Assembly (NCBI RefSeq): GCF_034931365.1 | Contig: NZ_JAYGII010000005.1 | Coordinates: 1-64,000 of the forward strand | DNA: 64,000 bases | From: Natronospira elongata | GTDB taxonomy: Bacteria > Pseudomonadota > Gammaproteobacteria > Natronospirales > Natronospiraceae | Direction: 5' to 3' | In this document: piece by piece, positions 33,864 through 43,140 of the stretch | How positions within the stretch are numbered: position 1 is the stretch's first letter | Layout: every line of letters begins with the position of its first letter | Program-made: the position numbers and the translations under genes | Notes under the pieces: generated by a model | Seen by the model: the letters and a program-made list of their open reading frames with translations, nothing else | What the model was told of the DNA's origin: nothing | Database searches by the model: none

Positions 33864-34994
33864 ATGAGCACAGTCATCGCGGTGCCCGCGGAGACACGCG
33901 AGGGGGAACGGCGGGTGGCCATGGCGCCGAGTCTGGCGCCAAAGCTGGTCAAGGCCGGGGCCCGGCTACAGATCCAGGCCGGGGCCGGCAAGGCTGCGGG
34001 ATTCTCGGACCAGGCATTTGCCGACATCGATGGTGTGGAGATCGTCGAGGACGCCGACACCCTCTGGTCTCAGGCAGACCTGGTCTTCGCGGTCAGACGT
34101 CCGGAGATAGAGCGCCTTCGGCAAATGAAGCCCGGTGCCGGGCTGGTAGGCTTTCTGGCGCCCTGGGAAAGGGATGAATTTGTCGGCGCCCTGGCCGAGC
34201 AGAAACTTTCAGCCTTCGCGGTTGAGTTGATCCCCCGCATCTCCCGGGCCCAGTCCATGGATGCCCTGTCGTCCCAGGCGGCGGTGGCCGGCTACAAGTC
34301 CGTGCTCCTTGCGGCTGAACATCTGCCGCGTTTCTTCCCCATGCTCACCACTGCCGCCGGCACCATTCGCCCGGCCAAGGCGCTGGTGGTGGGGGCCGGT
34401 GTCGCCGGCCTGCAGGCCATCGCCACGGCACGACGACTGGGGGCAAGGGTGGAAGCCTTCGATGTGCGCTCGGCGGTCGCCGAACAGGTTGAGTCTCTGG
34501 GGGCGAAGTTCGTCGATACCGGCGTCAAGGCCGAGGCCGAGGGCGGTTACGCCCGGGAATTGACCGAGGAAGAGAAGGCCCAGCAACAGGCGGTCCTGGC
34601 CAAGCATGTGGCTCAGGCCGATGTGGTCATCACCACGGCGGCCATCCCCGGCCGCCCGGCGCCAAAGATCATTACCGAGGCCATGGCCAGGGACATGAAA
34701 CCCGGCGCCGTCCTGGTGGACCTGGCAGCCGAGACCGGCGGCAACTGCGAGCTGACCGAGGCCGGGCAGGTCAAGCGACTGGGATCTGTCAGTATTGTGG
34801 GGCCCACCGATGTGCCCGGCATGATTGCCGAGCACGCCAGCGAAATGTTCGCCCGCAACCTCTGGAATTTCACCCAGCCCTGCGTGGGTGAGGATGGCGG
34901 GCTCACCTGGAACATGGATGATGAGGTCTATGCCAAGAGCGTGGTCAGCCACGATGGCGAAATCCGTTTTCCGGCTGCGGAGGAAGGCAAATGA
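33864..34994 (+). CDS. pntAA: NAD(P) transhydrogenase subunit alpha, part 1
   Basis: This 376-residue soluble domain I binds NAD(H). It has TREGERRVAMAP at the N-terminus, the Rossmann signature ALVVGAGVAGLQAIATARRLGA and the SQAAVAGYK segment. Together with the membrane proteins encoded next it couples hydride transfer between NADH and NADP+ to proton flow. GGGAGCG precedes the ATG. The stop overlaps the next gene by 4 bases (ATGA). Confidence 0.94.
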   Translation: MSTVIAVPAETREGERRVAMAPSLAPKLVKAGARLQIQAGAGKAAGFSDQAFADIDGVEIVEDADTLWSQADLVFAVRRPEIERLRQMKPGAGLVGFLAPWERDEFVGALAEQKLSAFAVELIPRISRAQSMDALSSQAAVAGYKSVLLAAEHLPRFFPMLTTAAGTIRPAKALVVGAGVAGLQAIATARRLGARVEAFDVRSAVAEQVESLGAKFVDTGVKAEAEGGYARELTEEEKAQQQAVLAKHVAQADVVITTAAIPGRPAPKIITEAMARDMKPGAVLVDLAAETGGNCELTEAGQVKRLGSVSIVGPTDVPGMIAEHASEMFARNLWNFTQPCVGEDGGLTWNMDDEVYAKSVVSHDGEIRFPAAEEGK

Positions 34995-35290
34995 TCGAAT
35001 TGACCGGCTTTATTGCCCTCTACATCGTCATGCTGACGGCCTTCGTCGGCATCGAGATCATCTCCCGAGTCCCGGTCATTCTGCATACCCCATTGATGTC
35101 GGGCTCCAACTTCGTGCATGGCATCGTGGTGGTGGGGGCCATGGTGGCCCTGGGCCATGCCGAGACCACCCTGGGGCAGGTCATCGGCTTCATCGGGGTT
35201 GCACTGGGCGCAGGCAATGCTGTCGGCGGCTATGTGGTGACCGAGCGCATGCTTGAGATGTTCAAGTCCAGCAAGGGAGAGAAGGCGTGA
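34991..35290 (+). CDS. pntAB: NAD(P) transhydrogenase subunit alpha, part 2
   Basis: This 99-residue protein with three membrane helices forms the small part of domain II. It corresponds to the C-terminal piece of the single PntA chain of E. coli, here split into its own gene. The split-gene form is common in alphaproteobacteria and many gammaproteobacteria. It overlaps both neighbours by 4 bases. Confidence 0.92.
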   Translation: MIELTGFIALYIVMLTAFVGIEIISRVPVILHTPLMSGSNFVHGIVVVGAMVALGHAETTLGQVIGFIGVALGAGNAVGGYVVTERMLEMFKSSKGEKA

Positions 35291-36687
35291 GTGAAATCAT
35301 CAGTCGGGATACGCTCGATCATCTGATTCAGGCCAGTTATTTCATCGCCATCCTGCTGTTCATTCTCGGTATCAAGAGGATGTCTTCGCCGGTCACCGCC
35401 CGACGCGGTATCCGCCAGGCGGGCCTGGGGATGGTACTGGCCGTGGCCGCCACCTTCTTCCTGCCGAACATGGGCAACTTCTTCCTGATCATCAGCGCCC
35501 TGTTTGTGGGCAGCCTGCTGGCCTGGGTCAGTGCCCGCAAGGTGGCCATGACCGGCATGCCGCAGATGGTCGCGCTCTACAACGGCATGGGCGGGGGCGC
35601 CGCGGCGACCATCGGGGCCGTGGCCCTTTATGCCGACAGTGACTATGGCGTGGTCATCATGAGCCTGGCCGTGGCCGGTGGCCTGATTGGCTCCATCGCC
35701 TTCTCCGGCAGCCTGGTGGCCTATGCCAAGCTGGAAGGGCTGATTTCCAAGACCATGCGCTTCCCCGGTCAGCAGCTCTTCAATGCCCTGGTTTTCCTTG
35801 GCGCCATTGGCTGCGGGGCGGCCCTGCTGGTGGTGGAAGGCTACCCCTTCGAGCTGATCACTGTCTTTTTCGTCCTGGCCCTGCTGGCGGGGATCACCAT
35901 CACCTTGCCCATTGGGGGCGCCGACATGCCGGTGGTGATCTCCCTGTATAACGCCCTGACCGGCCTGGCGGTGGCATTCGAAGGCTTCGTGCTGGATAAC
36001 GCCGCCATGATCATTGCCGGCACCGTGGTGGGCGCGGCAGGTACCCTGCTGACCCAGTTGATGGCCAAGGCCATGAACCGGCCCCTGTCCAATGTCCTTT
36101 TCGCGGGCTTTGGGGATACCGGTGGCGAAGGGGGGGGCGGTCCCGAGGGCAATATGAAGGAAACCGAGGCCTCCGATGCCGCCATCACCATGGCATATGC
36201 CGAGAAAGTCATTGTGGTGCCGGGGTACGGCCTGGCGGTGGCCCAGGCCCAGCACAAGCTCTGGGAATTCTGCGAGCGACTGATGGAACGGGGCGTTGAC
36301 GTCAAGTTTGCCATCCACCCGGTCGCGGGCCGGATGCCCGGTCACATGAACGTCCTGCTGGCTGAAGCCGGCGTCCCCTATGACCTGATCTTCGACCTTG
36401 AGGAGATCAATGCCGAGTTTGACGAAGCGGACGTTGCCTTGATCATCGGTGCCAATGACGTGGTCAATCCGGATGCCCGCAACAAGAAGGACAGCCCCAT
36501 TTTCGGCATGCCCATCCTCAATGCGGATCATGCCGACAATGTCATGGTCGTGAAACGGGGACGGGGCACCGGTTTCTCCGGCGTGGAGAATCCGCTCTTT
36601 TTCGCCGACAACACGCAAATGGTGTTCGGCGACGCCCAGGAAGTAGCGAACCACTTCATCCAGGGTCTTAAGTCACTGGCCGAATAG
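35287..36687 (+). CDS. pntB: NAD(P) transhydrogenase subunit beta
   Basis: This 466-residue protein begins at a GTG overlapping the pntAB stop (GTGA). It has about 9 membrane helices followed by NADP(H)-binding domain III (VIVVPGYGLAVAQAQHKLWE, KFAIHPVAGRMPGHMNVLLAEAGVPYD split around residues 340-365, and GANDVVNPDA). The product completes the transhydrogenase complex that supplies NADPH. The acidic residues and His expected in the proton channel are not individually verified. Confidence 0.94.
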   Translation: MSEIISRDTLDHLIQASYFIAILLFILGIKRMSSPVTARRGIRQAGLGMVLAVAATFFLPNMGNFFLIISALFVGSLLAWVSARKVAMTGMPQMVALYNGMGGGAAATIGAVALYADSDYGVVIMSLAVAGGLIGSIAFSGSLVAYAKLEGLISKTMRFPGQQLFNALVFLGAIGCGAALLVVEGYPFELITVFFVLALLAGITITLPIGGADMPVVISLYNALTGLAVAFEGFVLDNAAMIIAGTVVGAAGTLLTQLMAKAMNRPLSNVLFAGFGDTGGEGGGGPEGNMKETEASDAAITMAYAEKVIVVPGYGLAVAQAQHKLWEFCERLMERGVDVKFAIHPVAGRMPGHMNVLLAEAGVPYDLIFDLEEINAEFDEADVALIIGANDVVNPDARNKKDSPIFGMPILNADHADNVMVVKRGRGTGFSGVENPLFFADNTQMVFGDAQEVANHFIQGLKSLAE

Positions 36688-36715
36688 AGCTGTAGGGCCA
36701 GGGGAGGTTGCCGTC

Positions 36716-37090
36716 ATGAAGAGAACACTTTGCCTATTGGGGACACTGATTCCCTTACTGGCGATGCTGTTGGTCGCCTGCGCTGGCCCAAGACCCCTGT
36801 TCGATACCCAGGAAACGCCGGTGGAGCGCTATTGGGAACTGGTGGAACTGGCAGAACCGGTCTACCCGGACGAGGCCATTGGCCAGGAGGGCCATGTGGT
36901 CGTCCGCGCACGGATCGGAAGTGATGGAAAGATTGCCTCTGCCGAGGTGCTGGAGTCTGAGCCGGGGGAGCTGTTTGTTGAAGCCACTCTGGCTGCGCTC
37001 TATCACTTTCGCTATGAGGCCACTGAAGACAATCCCGATTCCCGACCCCTGGTGACGGAGTTCCGCTTCGAATTCGAGCCGGATGACTGA
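36716..37090 (+). CDS. TonB C-terminal domain lipoprotein
   Basis: This 124-residue protein has a lipoprotein signal (LLVAC, Cys22). A single TonB_C-like domain follows (EPVYPDEAIGQEGHVVVRAR and the SDGKIASAEVLES segment). It lacks the TonB membrane helix and Pro-rich spacer, so it is not a normal energy transducer; isolated domains of this kind are common and of unknown role. It starts 28 bases after pntB and is followed within 23 bases by the GGDEF-EAL gene, so it may be part of a pnt transcript. Confidence 0.75.
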   Translation: MKRTLCLLGTLIPLLAMLLVACAGPRPLFDTQETPVERYWELVELAEPVYPDEAIGQEGHVVVRARIGSDGKIASAEVLESEPGELFVEATLAALYHFRYEATEDNPDSRPLVTEFRFEFEPDD

Positions 37091-37113
37091 ATACTGAAGC
37101 ACGGAGAGGGTGG

Positions 37114-39492
37114 ATGCAGGGAATGCAGGGCTCACATCCAGAGCTAAGGCGCCGCTTGAAGGTCGGTGGGCTGGTGGCTGGCCTGTTCCTGGTCTTCGCT
37201 CTGGCCACGGCACTGGTGATCTTTCTGGTTCAGCTTCAGGGTGCTGCCACTGCCTACATGGCGGGTCAGAGCCATTGGTCCCGGGCGCAGCTGGGGTCCG
37301 TCTTTGCCCTCTACCGCTATGCCCAGGAGGGAGAAGAGGCTGATCTCGTGGCCGCACGGGAACTGGCCGACATCCCCATTGGCGACATGGAAGCCCGGCT
37401 TGCCATGGAAGCGGAGCCGCTGGACCGGGATGCCGCGGTGGATGGCCTGATTCGCGGCCAGAACCATCCCGATGATATTCCCATCATGATCTGGCTCTTT
37501 CGTAACTTTGCCGATTTTCCCCATCTGCGGGAGGCCGTGGATGTCTGGCGAGAGTCGGATGAGTATATTCTCTCATTGCTGACATTGGCCGACCGGCTGG
37601 AACAAGCCCGATCAGCCGATACGCCGGATGAAGCAGAGCTGAACAAGCTGCTTCTGGAGCTCGAAATAGCCAATGCGCATTCCTATGAACTAACTTCACG
37701 CTTTGTCGCGGCTTTTACCGAGGCGACCCGCTGGCTGCGTCATGTCCTCTTGTTCGGAAGCAGCATGGTAATGGCGATGCTGGCCGGTATCGCCACACTC
37801 CTCGGTTGGCGATTGATGCGTCTGATCAATCGATCCAGAAGGCGCTTTCAATCCATCTTCGAACAAGCGGCGGTGGGTATGGCGGAGCTTACACCGGCCG
37901 GACGCATCCTGAACGTCAATGAAGCGCTCGGCGACATCCTGGTTTGCAAGCGGCAAGCACTGGTCGGTCGCTACTATCAAGATCTTGTCTATGGCGAAGA
38001 CCGTGACGGTGATGACCGGATCATTCGGGATCTGCTCCAGGGCAGTGATGAAGCCGTGACCCTGGAACGACGGTTCCACCGCCAGGATGGCGGGCTGGTC
38101 TGGGGCCGTCTCACCCTGTCTGCAATTCAGGGAAAACGCCGGGAGCCTGAATCGCTGATTGCCATCCTGGAAGATGTATCGGAGTCGCGTCGACTGTCCA
38201 TCGAGCTGGCCCACCAGGCAGCCCATGACGGCCTGACCGGCCTGATCAACAGGCGCAGTTTCGATCGGGAACTGGCCCAGGCGCTGCGGGAAGTCCGCGA
38301 AGAACATGTGGACTTCGTGGTCTGCTTCATTGACCTTGACCAATTCAAGCTGGTCAACGACACCTCGGGACATGTCGCGGGTGACCATATGCTGGTTCAG
38401 GTCGCTGAGCTGTTGCGATCTCAGATCAGAGAGGGAGATGTGCTGGCCAGGCTGGGCGGTGATGAGTTCGGTCTGTTGCTTCGAGCCTGTGATCTTGAAA
38501 AGGGAGAGCAGGTGGCCTCCAAGATATGCAATGCCCTGGAAGGCCTGGTGTTTGAGTGGGAGGAAAAGACCTTCAACGTGGCCTGCAGTATCGGCGTCGT
38601 CCCCATCGAAGCCGACATGCCCAATATAGACAGTGTGCTGCGCTCGGCGGACCTGGCCTGCTATATCGCCAAGGAACAAGGGCGCAATCGTGTTCATGCC
38701 AGCAGTACCGCGGATGAGCATGTGGCATTACGTCGAGGGGAGATGGAATGGGTCAACCGGATCCGACAGGCGCTGGAAGACGACAGGCTTTATCTGGATG
38801 CGCAGATCATTGAACCGTTGCAATCTGGGAAAGAGTTTCGATATGAATTGCTGCTCCGGTTGCTGGACGAAGACGGTCGATCGGTGCCCCCGGGAGCCTT
38901 TATCCCGGCAGCGGAACGCTTTGGCGCTGCCTACCGCCTGGACCGCTGGGTCTTCGAGAATACTTGCCGGAGACTCGCGGACCATCCGGAACACCGGGAA
39001 GCCCTGACAGCCTGTCATGTCAATCTCTCCGGGCAGTCATTCGATCGCCCCGAGTTTACCGAGTTTGTGGTCGACACCCTATCTTATTACGGCATCGAGC
39101 CCGACTGCATCTGCTTTGAGATTACCGAGACCGCCGCCATCCGCCATCTCGCGGACGCCACCAGCTTCATGAAGGTGCTTCGCTCCAAGGGCTGCCAGTT
39201 CGCCCTGGATGATTTTGGTGCCGGCCTGTCTTCCTTTGGCTATCTGCGCCGTCTTCCCGTGGATTATCTCAAGATCGACGGGGCCTTTGTCCGCAACATC
39301 CTGGTCGACGAGGCAGACCTTGCCATGGTCAAGGCCATCAAGGAAATCGGTCATACCATGAACAAGCAGATCATTGCCGAGTTCGTTGAAACCCAGGAAC
39401 TGCAGGAGCGTCTCCAGACAATGGGCATCGATTACGGCCAGGGCTTTGGCATCCACCGCCCGGAACGCTGGCGCAATTTGCTGGATGGCTAA
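37114..39492 (+). CDS. membrane GGDEF-EAL c-di-GMP protein with PAS domain
   Basis: This 792-residue protein has two membrane helices (about 18-42 and 206-228) enclosing a helical periplasmic sensor domain, then a PAS-like domain (about 235-365), a GGDEF domain with Gly-Gly-Asp450-Glu451-Phe and an EAL domain. The EAL motif is Glu578-Leu-Leu; the downstream NLSG, EITE and ALDDFGAG motifs are conserved, so phosphodiesterase activity is plausible. The GGDEF site is intact, so it could also make c-di-GMP. What it senses is unknown. It may affect the MSHA-type ATPase encoded 9 kb away. Confidence 0.9.
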   Translation: MQGMQGSHPELRRRLKVGGLVAGLFLVFALATALVIFLVQLQGAATAYMAGQSHWSRAQLGSVFALYRYAQEGEEADLVAARELADIPIGDMEARLAMEAEPLDRDAAVDGLIRGQNHPDDIPIMIWLFRNFADFPHLREAVDVWRESDEYILSLLTLADRLEQARSADTPDEAELNKLLLELEIANAHSYELTSRFVAAFTEATRWLRHVLLFGSSMVMAMLAGIATLLGWRLMRLINRSRRRFQSIFEQAAVGMAELTPAGRILNVNEALGDILVCKRQALVGRYYQDLVYGEDRDGDDRIIRDLLQGSDEAVTLERRFHRQDGGLVWGRLTLSAIQGKRREPESLIAILEDVSESRRLSIELAHQAAHDGLTGLINRRSFDRELAQALREVREEHVDFVVCFIDLDQFKLVNDTSGHVAGDHMLVQVAELLRSQIREGDVLARLGGDEFGLLLRACDLEKGEQVASKICNALEGLVFEWEEKTFNVACSIGVVPIEADMPNIDSVLRSADLACYIAKEQGRNRVHASSTADEHVALRRGEMEWVNRIRQALEDDRLYLDAQIIEPLQSGKEFRYELLLRLLDEDGRSVPPGAFIPAAERFGAAYRLDRWVFENTCRRLADHPEHREALTACHVNLSGQSFDRPEFTEFVVDTLSYYGIEPDCICFEITETAAIRHLADATSFMKVLRSKGCQFALDDFGAGLSSFGYLRRLPVDYLKIDGAFVRNILVDEADLAMVKAIKEIGHTMNKQIIAEFVETQELQERLQTMGIDYGQGFGIHRPERWRNLLDG

Positions 39493-39565
39493 ACACGGGT
39501 GAAAAATTCGATAGGGTCGCAGATGCCCGAATCAGTATGAAAACCCCGAGTCAATGAGACACAGG

Positions 39566-39592
39566 AAAGGGCCGCCATGGGGCGGCCCTTTT
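39566..39592 (+). terminator. bidirectional intrinsic terminator
   Basis: An 11-bp stem (39566-39576 with 39581-39591) with a 4-base loop has A residues on the left and T residues on the right. It lies between the convergent GGDEF-EAL gene and the secreted-protein gene and can serve both. Confidence 0.8.
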
Positions 39593-39626
39593 ATGCTTCG
39601 CATCCATCATTGCCGGCGCCAGCCTT

Positions 39627-40907
39627 TTAATTATGGAGATTGTCGCAGGACGTGCGGAAGCTCCCGCGGTAACGCATTGGCCCACCATCGACGCCCTGAT
39701 ACAAATCAACCGTACACAGGCCGGTATGGATTCCGGGCCCCTCCGGGAAGGGACTGTCGCTGCCGCTCCAACCTTCCGGCGGGACGACCACGCCGGTACT
39801 GCGCTCTATCCACTGAAAATAGTGGCTTTCACCGGCCTGGAGCAGTCGCTCCACGGCACATTCATTCTCGATCTCTTGATTACTGGTTCCATACTCGCTG
39901 AGCATGCCCGTCACGCCGAGAACACGGCTATTCGAGTAATCGATTGATAGATTCATTGGAATCGGATTCCCATTGGTCGCCCAGGTTAGGTCGGCGCTTA
40001 CAACGATAAAATCCGGATTGAGAAGCCCTGCGGTACCGGCTTCGTTGGTACGGAAAAATGCCTGGTAGCTATCGTGGACGGGCAGTGTGGGGGTTTCTCC
40101 ACTCTGCCACTCAGCCGCATTGCCAGCGGCAATCTTGAAGGTGCCACGACGTCCCTGAGTGTGTTCGCGGAGCATTTGCTTTGCAGTCTGCTGGATTGCT
40201 TGCCATGCACGTTCTTTTAGTCGGCCTTTGTTTTCGTCATCATTGAGGGTATTGATTGCCGTATGCTCCGGCACACCCTCGCAGGCGCTCTCCGCATCGT
40301 CCGAACCGTCATCGCCACCCGCTGCGCCGCCAGCTTCACCCCCGCCGATGAGTCCCGGGTCAAAGCTCGACGGTTTGCCATTAATGGCTTCAGGGGCCTC
40401 AGCGCCGAAACCCTCATTGTTGGCGATCTCTGTCAATTCCTCATTGACGTGCTCAATGAGGTCATGCCAGGCATTCAGCTCCTCCATCAGGATTCGATAA
40501 TTGGTCTTGGCCTGTGGAGAAAGCGTGATGCTCTCGGCCACCGGCTCGAGTGCGACACCCTGCCCGGGCCGGCTTACCTCGAAAGCGAATACCTGCATGG
40601 TGTTTGGGTTGAGCAAGGCAATTCGACGCTTTTCGGGCTCCGCCCAGCATTCAAGTTGAAATTCCGGATCATCGGGTATCAGTGGATCAGGGCTGCCCGG
40701 ATCGGTATTGCAAAGCAATTCAGGTGCGTAATCCAGAGCAAGCTGTTGGGCGGATACCGGATCCTCACAATCATGGCTGCAGAAGAATGCCTCTTCCTGC
40801 TGTGGTATGGGATAGCCGATGTCCGAATTCCCAAGCACAGGCTCGGGATTGAGAAAGAAACACAAGGAAAAAATGAAAGACGTTGAATATAGACAATAGC
40901 TTCTCAT
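39627..40907 (-). CDS. uncharacterised secreted protein
   Basis: This 426-residue protein has a signal peptide (about 1-26). The N-terminal part contains several cysteines (FFCSHDCEDP, LLCNTD, LECW). A central Gly/Asp/Ser-rich linker (about 190-210) separates it from a C-terminal domain with cysteines near ENEC, GLCTV and TSC that suggest disulfides. I do not recognise a family. It lies alone between two convergent or divergent neighbours. The gene has lower GC content than the pilus genes and a good AT-rich promoter, which might indicate more recent acquisition. Confidence 0.55.
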   Translation of the reverse strand: MRSYCLYSTSFIFSLCFFLNPEPVLGNSDIGYPIPQQEEAFFCSHDCEDPVSAQQLALDYAPELLCNTDPGSPDPLIPDDPEFQLECWAEPEKRRIALLNPNTMQVFAFEVSRPGQGVALEPVAESITLSPQAKTNYRILMEELNAWHDLIEHVNEELTEIANNEGFGAEAPEAINGKPSSFDPGLIGGGEAGGAAGGDDGSDDAESACEGVPEHTAINTLNDDENKGRLKERAWQAIQQTAKQMLREHTQGRRGTFKIAAGNAAEWQSGETPTLPVHDSYQAFFRTNEAGTAGLLNPDFIVVSADLTWATNGNPIPMNLSIDYSNSRVLGVTGMLSEYGTSNQEIENECAVERLLQAGESHYFQWIERSTGVVVPPEGWSGSDSPFPEGPGIHTGLCTVDLYQGVDGGPMRYRGSFRTSCDNLHN

Positions 40908-40995
40908 TGTTATTCCCCCTCCTTTTTTCGACTAGCTGAGCAGTAAGCGCTGTCCCGGGAATGTTTTTGCCAGGATTATGCTCAGTGGCTAAAAA

Positions 40996-41022
40996 ATTAT
41001 AAAAGATTTGGGAATATTTCAA
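40996..41022 (-). promoter_or_regulatory. candidate sigma-70 promoter of the secreted-protein gene
   Basis: On the minus strand TTGAAA (41017-41022) and a perfect TATAAT (40996-41001) are separated by 15 bases in an AT-rich patch. The ATG of the downstream gene is 89 bases away. The spacing is short of the ideal 17. Confidence 0.5.
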
Positions 41023-41155
41023 CTCGTAGGCGGTAAGGACAGGGTGACGGAAGGGGTAAGGGAAATCCGACAGTGCTGTCACGGTCCGCTGTCGCCGCAG
41101 GACTGTCCAGGCTTTAGTCGTTCAAGGTGGTGCCGAAAGGGTATTTGCCGAGAGA

Positions 41156-41836
41156 TCAAGGGCTACACAGGCGAAGGTTCAAGCCATCGGGTGCCTGAAT
41201 CTCGGCTTCTTGACCCATGCGCCGGAGGGGGTGGCCATCGTACTCCAGCTTGGCGAGGCGGGCTTCCAGCTCGGGGGTTTCGAAGACCAGGCTGACTTCG
41301 GGGCCGCTGCGGCTGAATTGCAGGTTGAAGCCCTCGGCACAGACCTCGGTGATGCCCTCGGCGTCGGGGGAAGGAATCAGGCCCAGGTCCTCCCAGAAGA
41401 TGGCGGCCTTCTCAGGATCCCGTGTACGGCGGCGCAGGGCGCGGAAATGGCCGGGCAGGCTGAAACTCTCCTGTCGAAATGGCGGCGGCGAGAAGGTGCG
41501 TGCCTCCAATAGACAGACCGTCTGGCCGCTGGGGTCGAAAAAACCGGCTTCGTTGAACTGGTTGGGGCCGAGTTTGATGAAGGCGAAGTCGATGCCCGAT
41601 TGTTCCAGCTGCCTGACCTGCTCCGGCAGGTCTGGGGTAACGAATGTCAGGGAGGGCGAGGGAAAGCGATAGTCATGGAGACCGAGACACAGGCGTCCAT
41701 CGCTCATGACGCCGTAGCGGTGGGGCCAGACATCACCCACCGGGATGCTCTCGAAGCCCAGGCCCTGCCAGAAATGCAGGGAATCCAGCACCGCTTCGCA
41801 ATCCAGGCTCAGTTCCAGCAACCGTCCCAGTTTCAT
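41156..41836 (-). CDS. VOC (glyoxalase/dioxygenase superfamily) protein
   Basis: This 226-residue protein consists of two vicinal-oxygen-chelate modules. The first has LDSLHFWQGLGFESIPVGDV and a later FDPSGQTVCLLE, and the second has DPEKAAIFWEDLGL and a final IQAPDGLNLRLCSP. Metal ligands cannot be confirmed, and the reaction is unknown. The start at 41836 (MKLGRLLE) is supported by GGGAGG just upstream. It may be co-transcribed with hemH on the minus strand. Confidence 0.78.
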   Translation of the reverse strand: MKLGRLLELSLDCEAVLDSLHFWQGLGFESIPVGDVWPHRYGVMSDGRLCLGLHDYRFPSPSLTFVTPDLPEQVRQLEQSGIDFAFIKLGPNQFNEAGFFDPSGQTVCLLEARTFSPPPFRQESFSLPGHFRALRRRTRDPEKAAIFWEDLGLIPSPDAEGITEVCAEGFNLQFSRSGPEVSLVFETPELEARLAKLEYDGHPLRRMGQEAEIQAPDGLNLRLCSP

Positions 41837-41898
41837 GGCGCCTCCCGACAATCCCGGTTCAGTACATTCGCCATCGAGGACGGCGAGACCACAGCAAG

Positions 41899-43008
41899 CT
41901 AGCGCTCGGCGCCCATCTGCAATGCGCGCGCCTGGCTGTCCTCGGCGGCCTGAACGGCCTGTTCACGACTTTGCCTGGAGACTTCGGGCCAGCCGGCTGC
42001 GTGCCTGGCAACGAGCTCCTGGAGCATATGAATGTGGTCCTCGCTGGCATTGAGGGCGGGAACATAACGGAGCTTGCCGCCACCGGCCTCCTGGAACAGC
42101 TCGGCATTCTCGAAGGCAATTTCATCCAGGGTTTCCAGGCAGTCCGCGGGGAAACCCGGACAAACCACATCGATATCCCCAACACCTTCCCCACCCCAGG
42201 CTTCCAGGGTTTCATCGGTATAGGGCTTGAGCCACTCGGCCTTGCCGAAACGGGACTGGAAAGTGACAAACCACTCACCCTCCTTCAATCCCAAGCGATG
42301 GGCCACCAGCCGGGCGGTCTTGTGGCAATGACAGTGATAAGGATCACCGGCGAGAAAGGTGAACTTGGGGATGCCGTGGAAGGAGAACATCAGGCGTTCG
42401 CCACGTCCCCGCTGATACCAGTGCTCACGGATACTATTGGCCAGGGCCTGCACATAACCGGCATCGTCATGGTAGCTGGTGACCATGCGAAATTCCGGCA
42501 TCCACCGCCAGCGGGAAAGGATCCCGGTGATCTTTTCAAAGGTGGAGCCGGTGGTGGATGATGCGTACTGGGGATACAGGGGCAGTACCAGCAGCCGCCT
42601 GACACCACGGGCCTGCAGGGACTCCAGTGCCGATTCGATGGAGGGCTTGCCGTAGCGCATACCCAGAACCAGTTCCACACGACCGCTGAATCGGCTCTTC
42701 AGCTTTTTCTCCAAGGCCTCCACCATGTCCTCGCAGTTGCTGAGCAGGGGTGAGCCGCGCCCGGTCCACACCCGGGCGTAGGCTTCGGCTGACTTGGCCG
42801 GCCGGGTACGCAGAACAATCCCGTTCAGAATCAGCCACCAGAGGGGGCGGGGTATCTCCACCACGCGGGGATCGCTGAGGAATTCCTTCAGATAGCGACG
42901 CAGGGCCGGCGGAGTCGGCTCATCGGGTGTGCCCAGATTGGTGACGAGGATACCCAGGCTGGCGGGCTCATCATGGCGGAAATCGGCGCGGCCTTGGAAA
43001 CGTGTCAT
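41899..43008 (-). CDS. hemH: ferrochelatase
   Basis: This 369-residue enzyme inserts Fe2+ into protoporphyrin IX in the last step of haem synthesis. It has VLVLPLYPQYASSTTGS-like segments (LPLYPQYASS), the catalytic His in SFHGIPK, and DPYHCHCHKTARLVAHRLGL as in gammaproteobacterial forms, as well as CPGFPADCLETLDEI. The start at 43008 (MTRFQGRADF) is chosen because the longer frame has no recognisable family sequence. It diverges from trmO. Three or more cysteines in the central part would allow an iron-sulfur site; this is not demonstrated. Confidence 0.93.
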   Translation of the reverse strand: MTRFQGRADFRHDEPASLGILVTNLGTPDEPTPPALRRYLKEFLSDPRVVEIPRPLWWLILNGIVLRTRPAKSAEAYARVWTGRGSPLLSNCEDMVEALEKKLKSRFSGRVELVLGMRYGKPSIESALESLQARGVRRLLVLPLYPQYASSTTGSTFEKITGILSRWRWMPEFRMVTSYHDDAGYVQALANSIREHWYQRGRGERLMFSFHGIPKFTFLAGDPYHCHCHKTARLVAHRLGLKEGEWFVTFQSRFGKAEWLKPYTDETLEAWGGEGVGDIDVVCPGFPADCLETLDEIAFENAELFQEAGGGKLRYVPALNASEDHIHMLQELVARHAAGWPEVSRQSREQAVQAAEDSQARALQMGAER

Positions 43009-43140
43009 GGGACTGGCTTGCCTCGGGTCATCAAAAACAGGGTCGGCGACGGTGCGCTCGGGACCGATATTGTACCAGCCGTCCACGCCAGCGGGGTGGG
43101 TGCTTCTGACCCGGCGTCACGGCTGGCATACTCGGCAACC

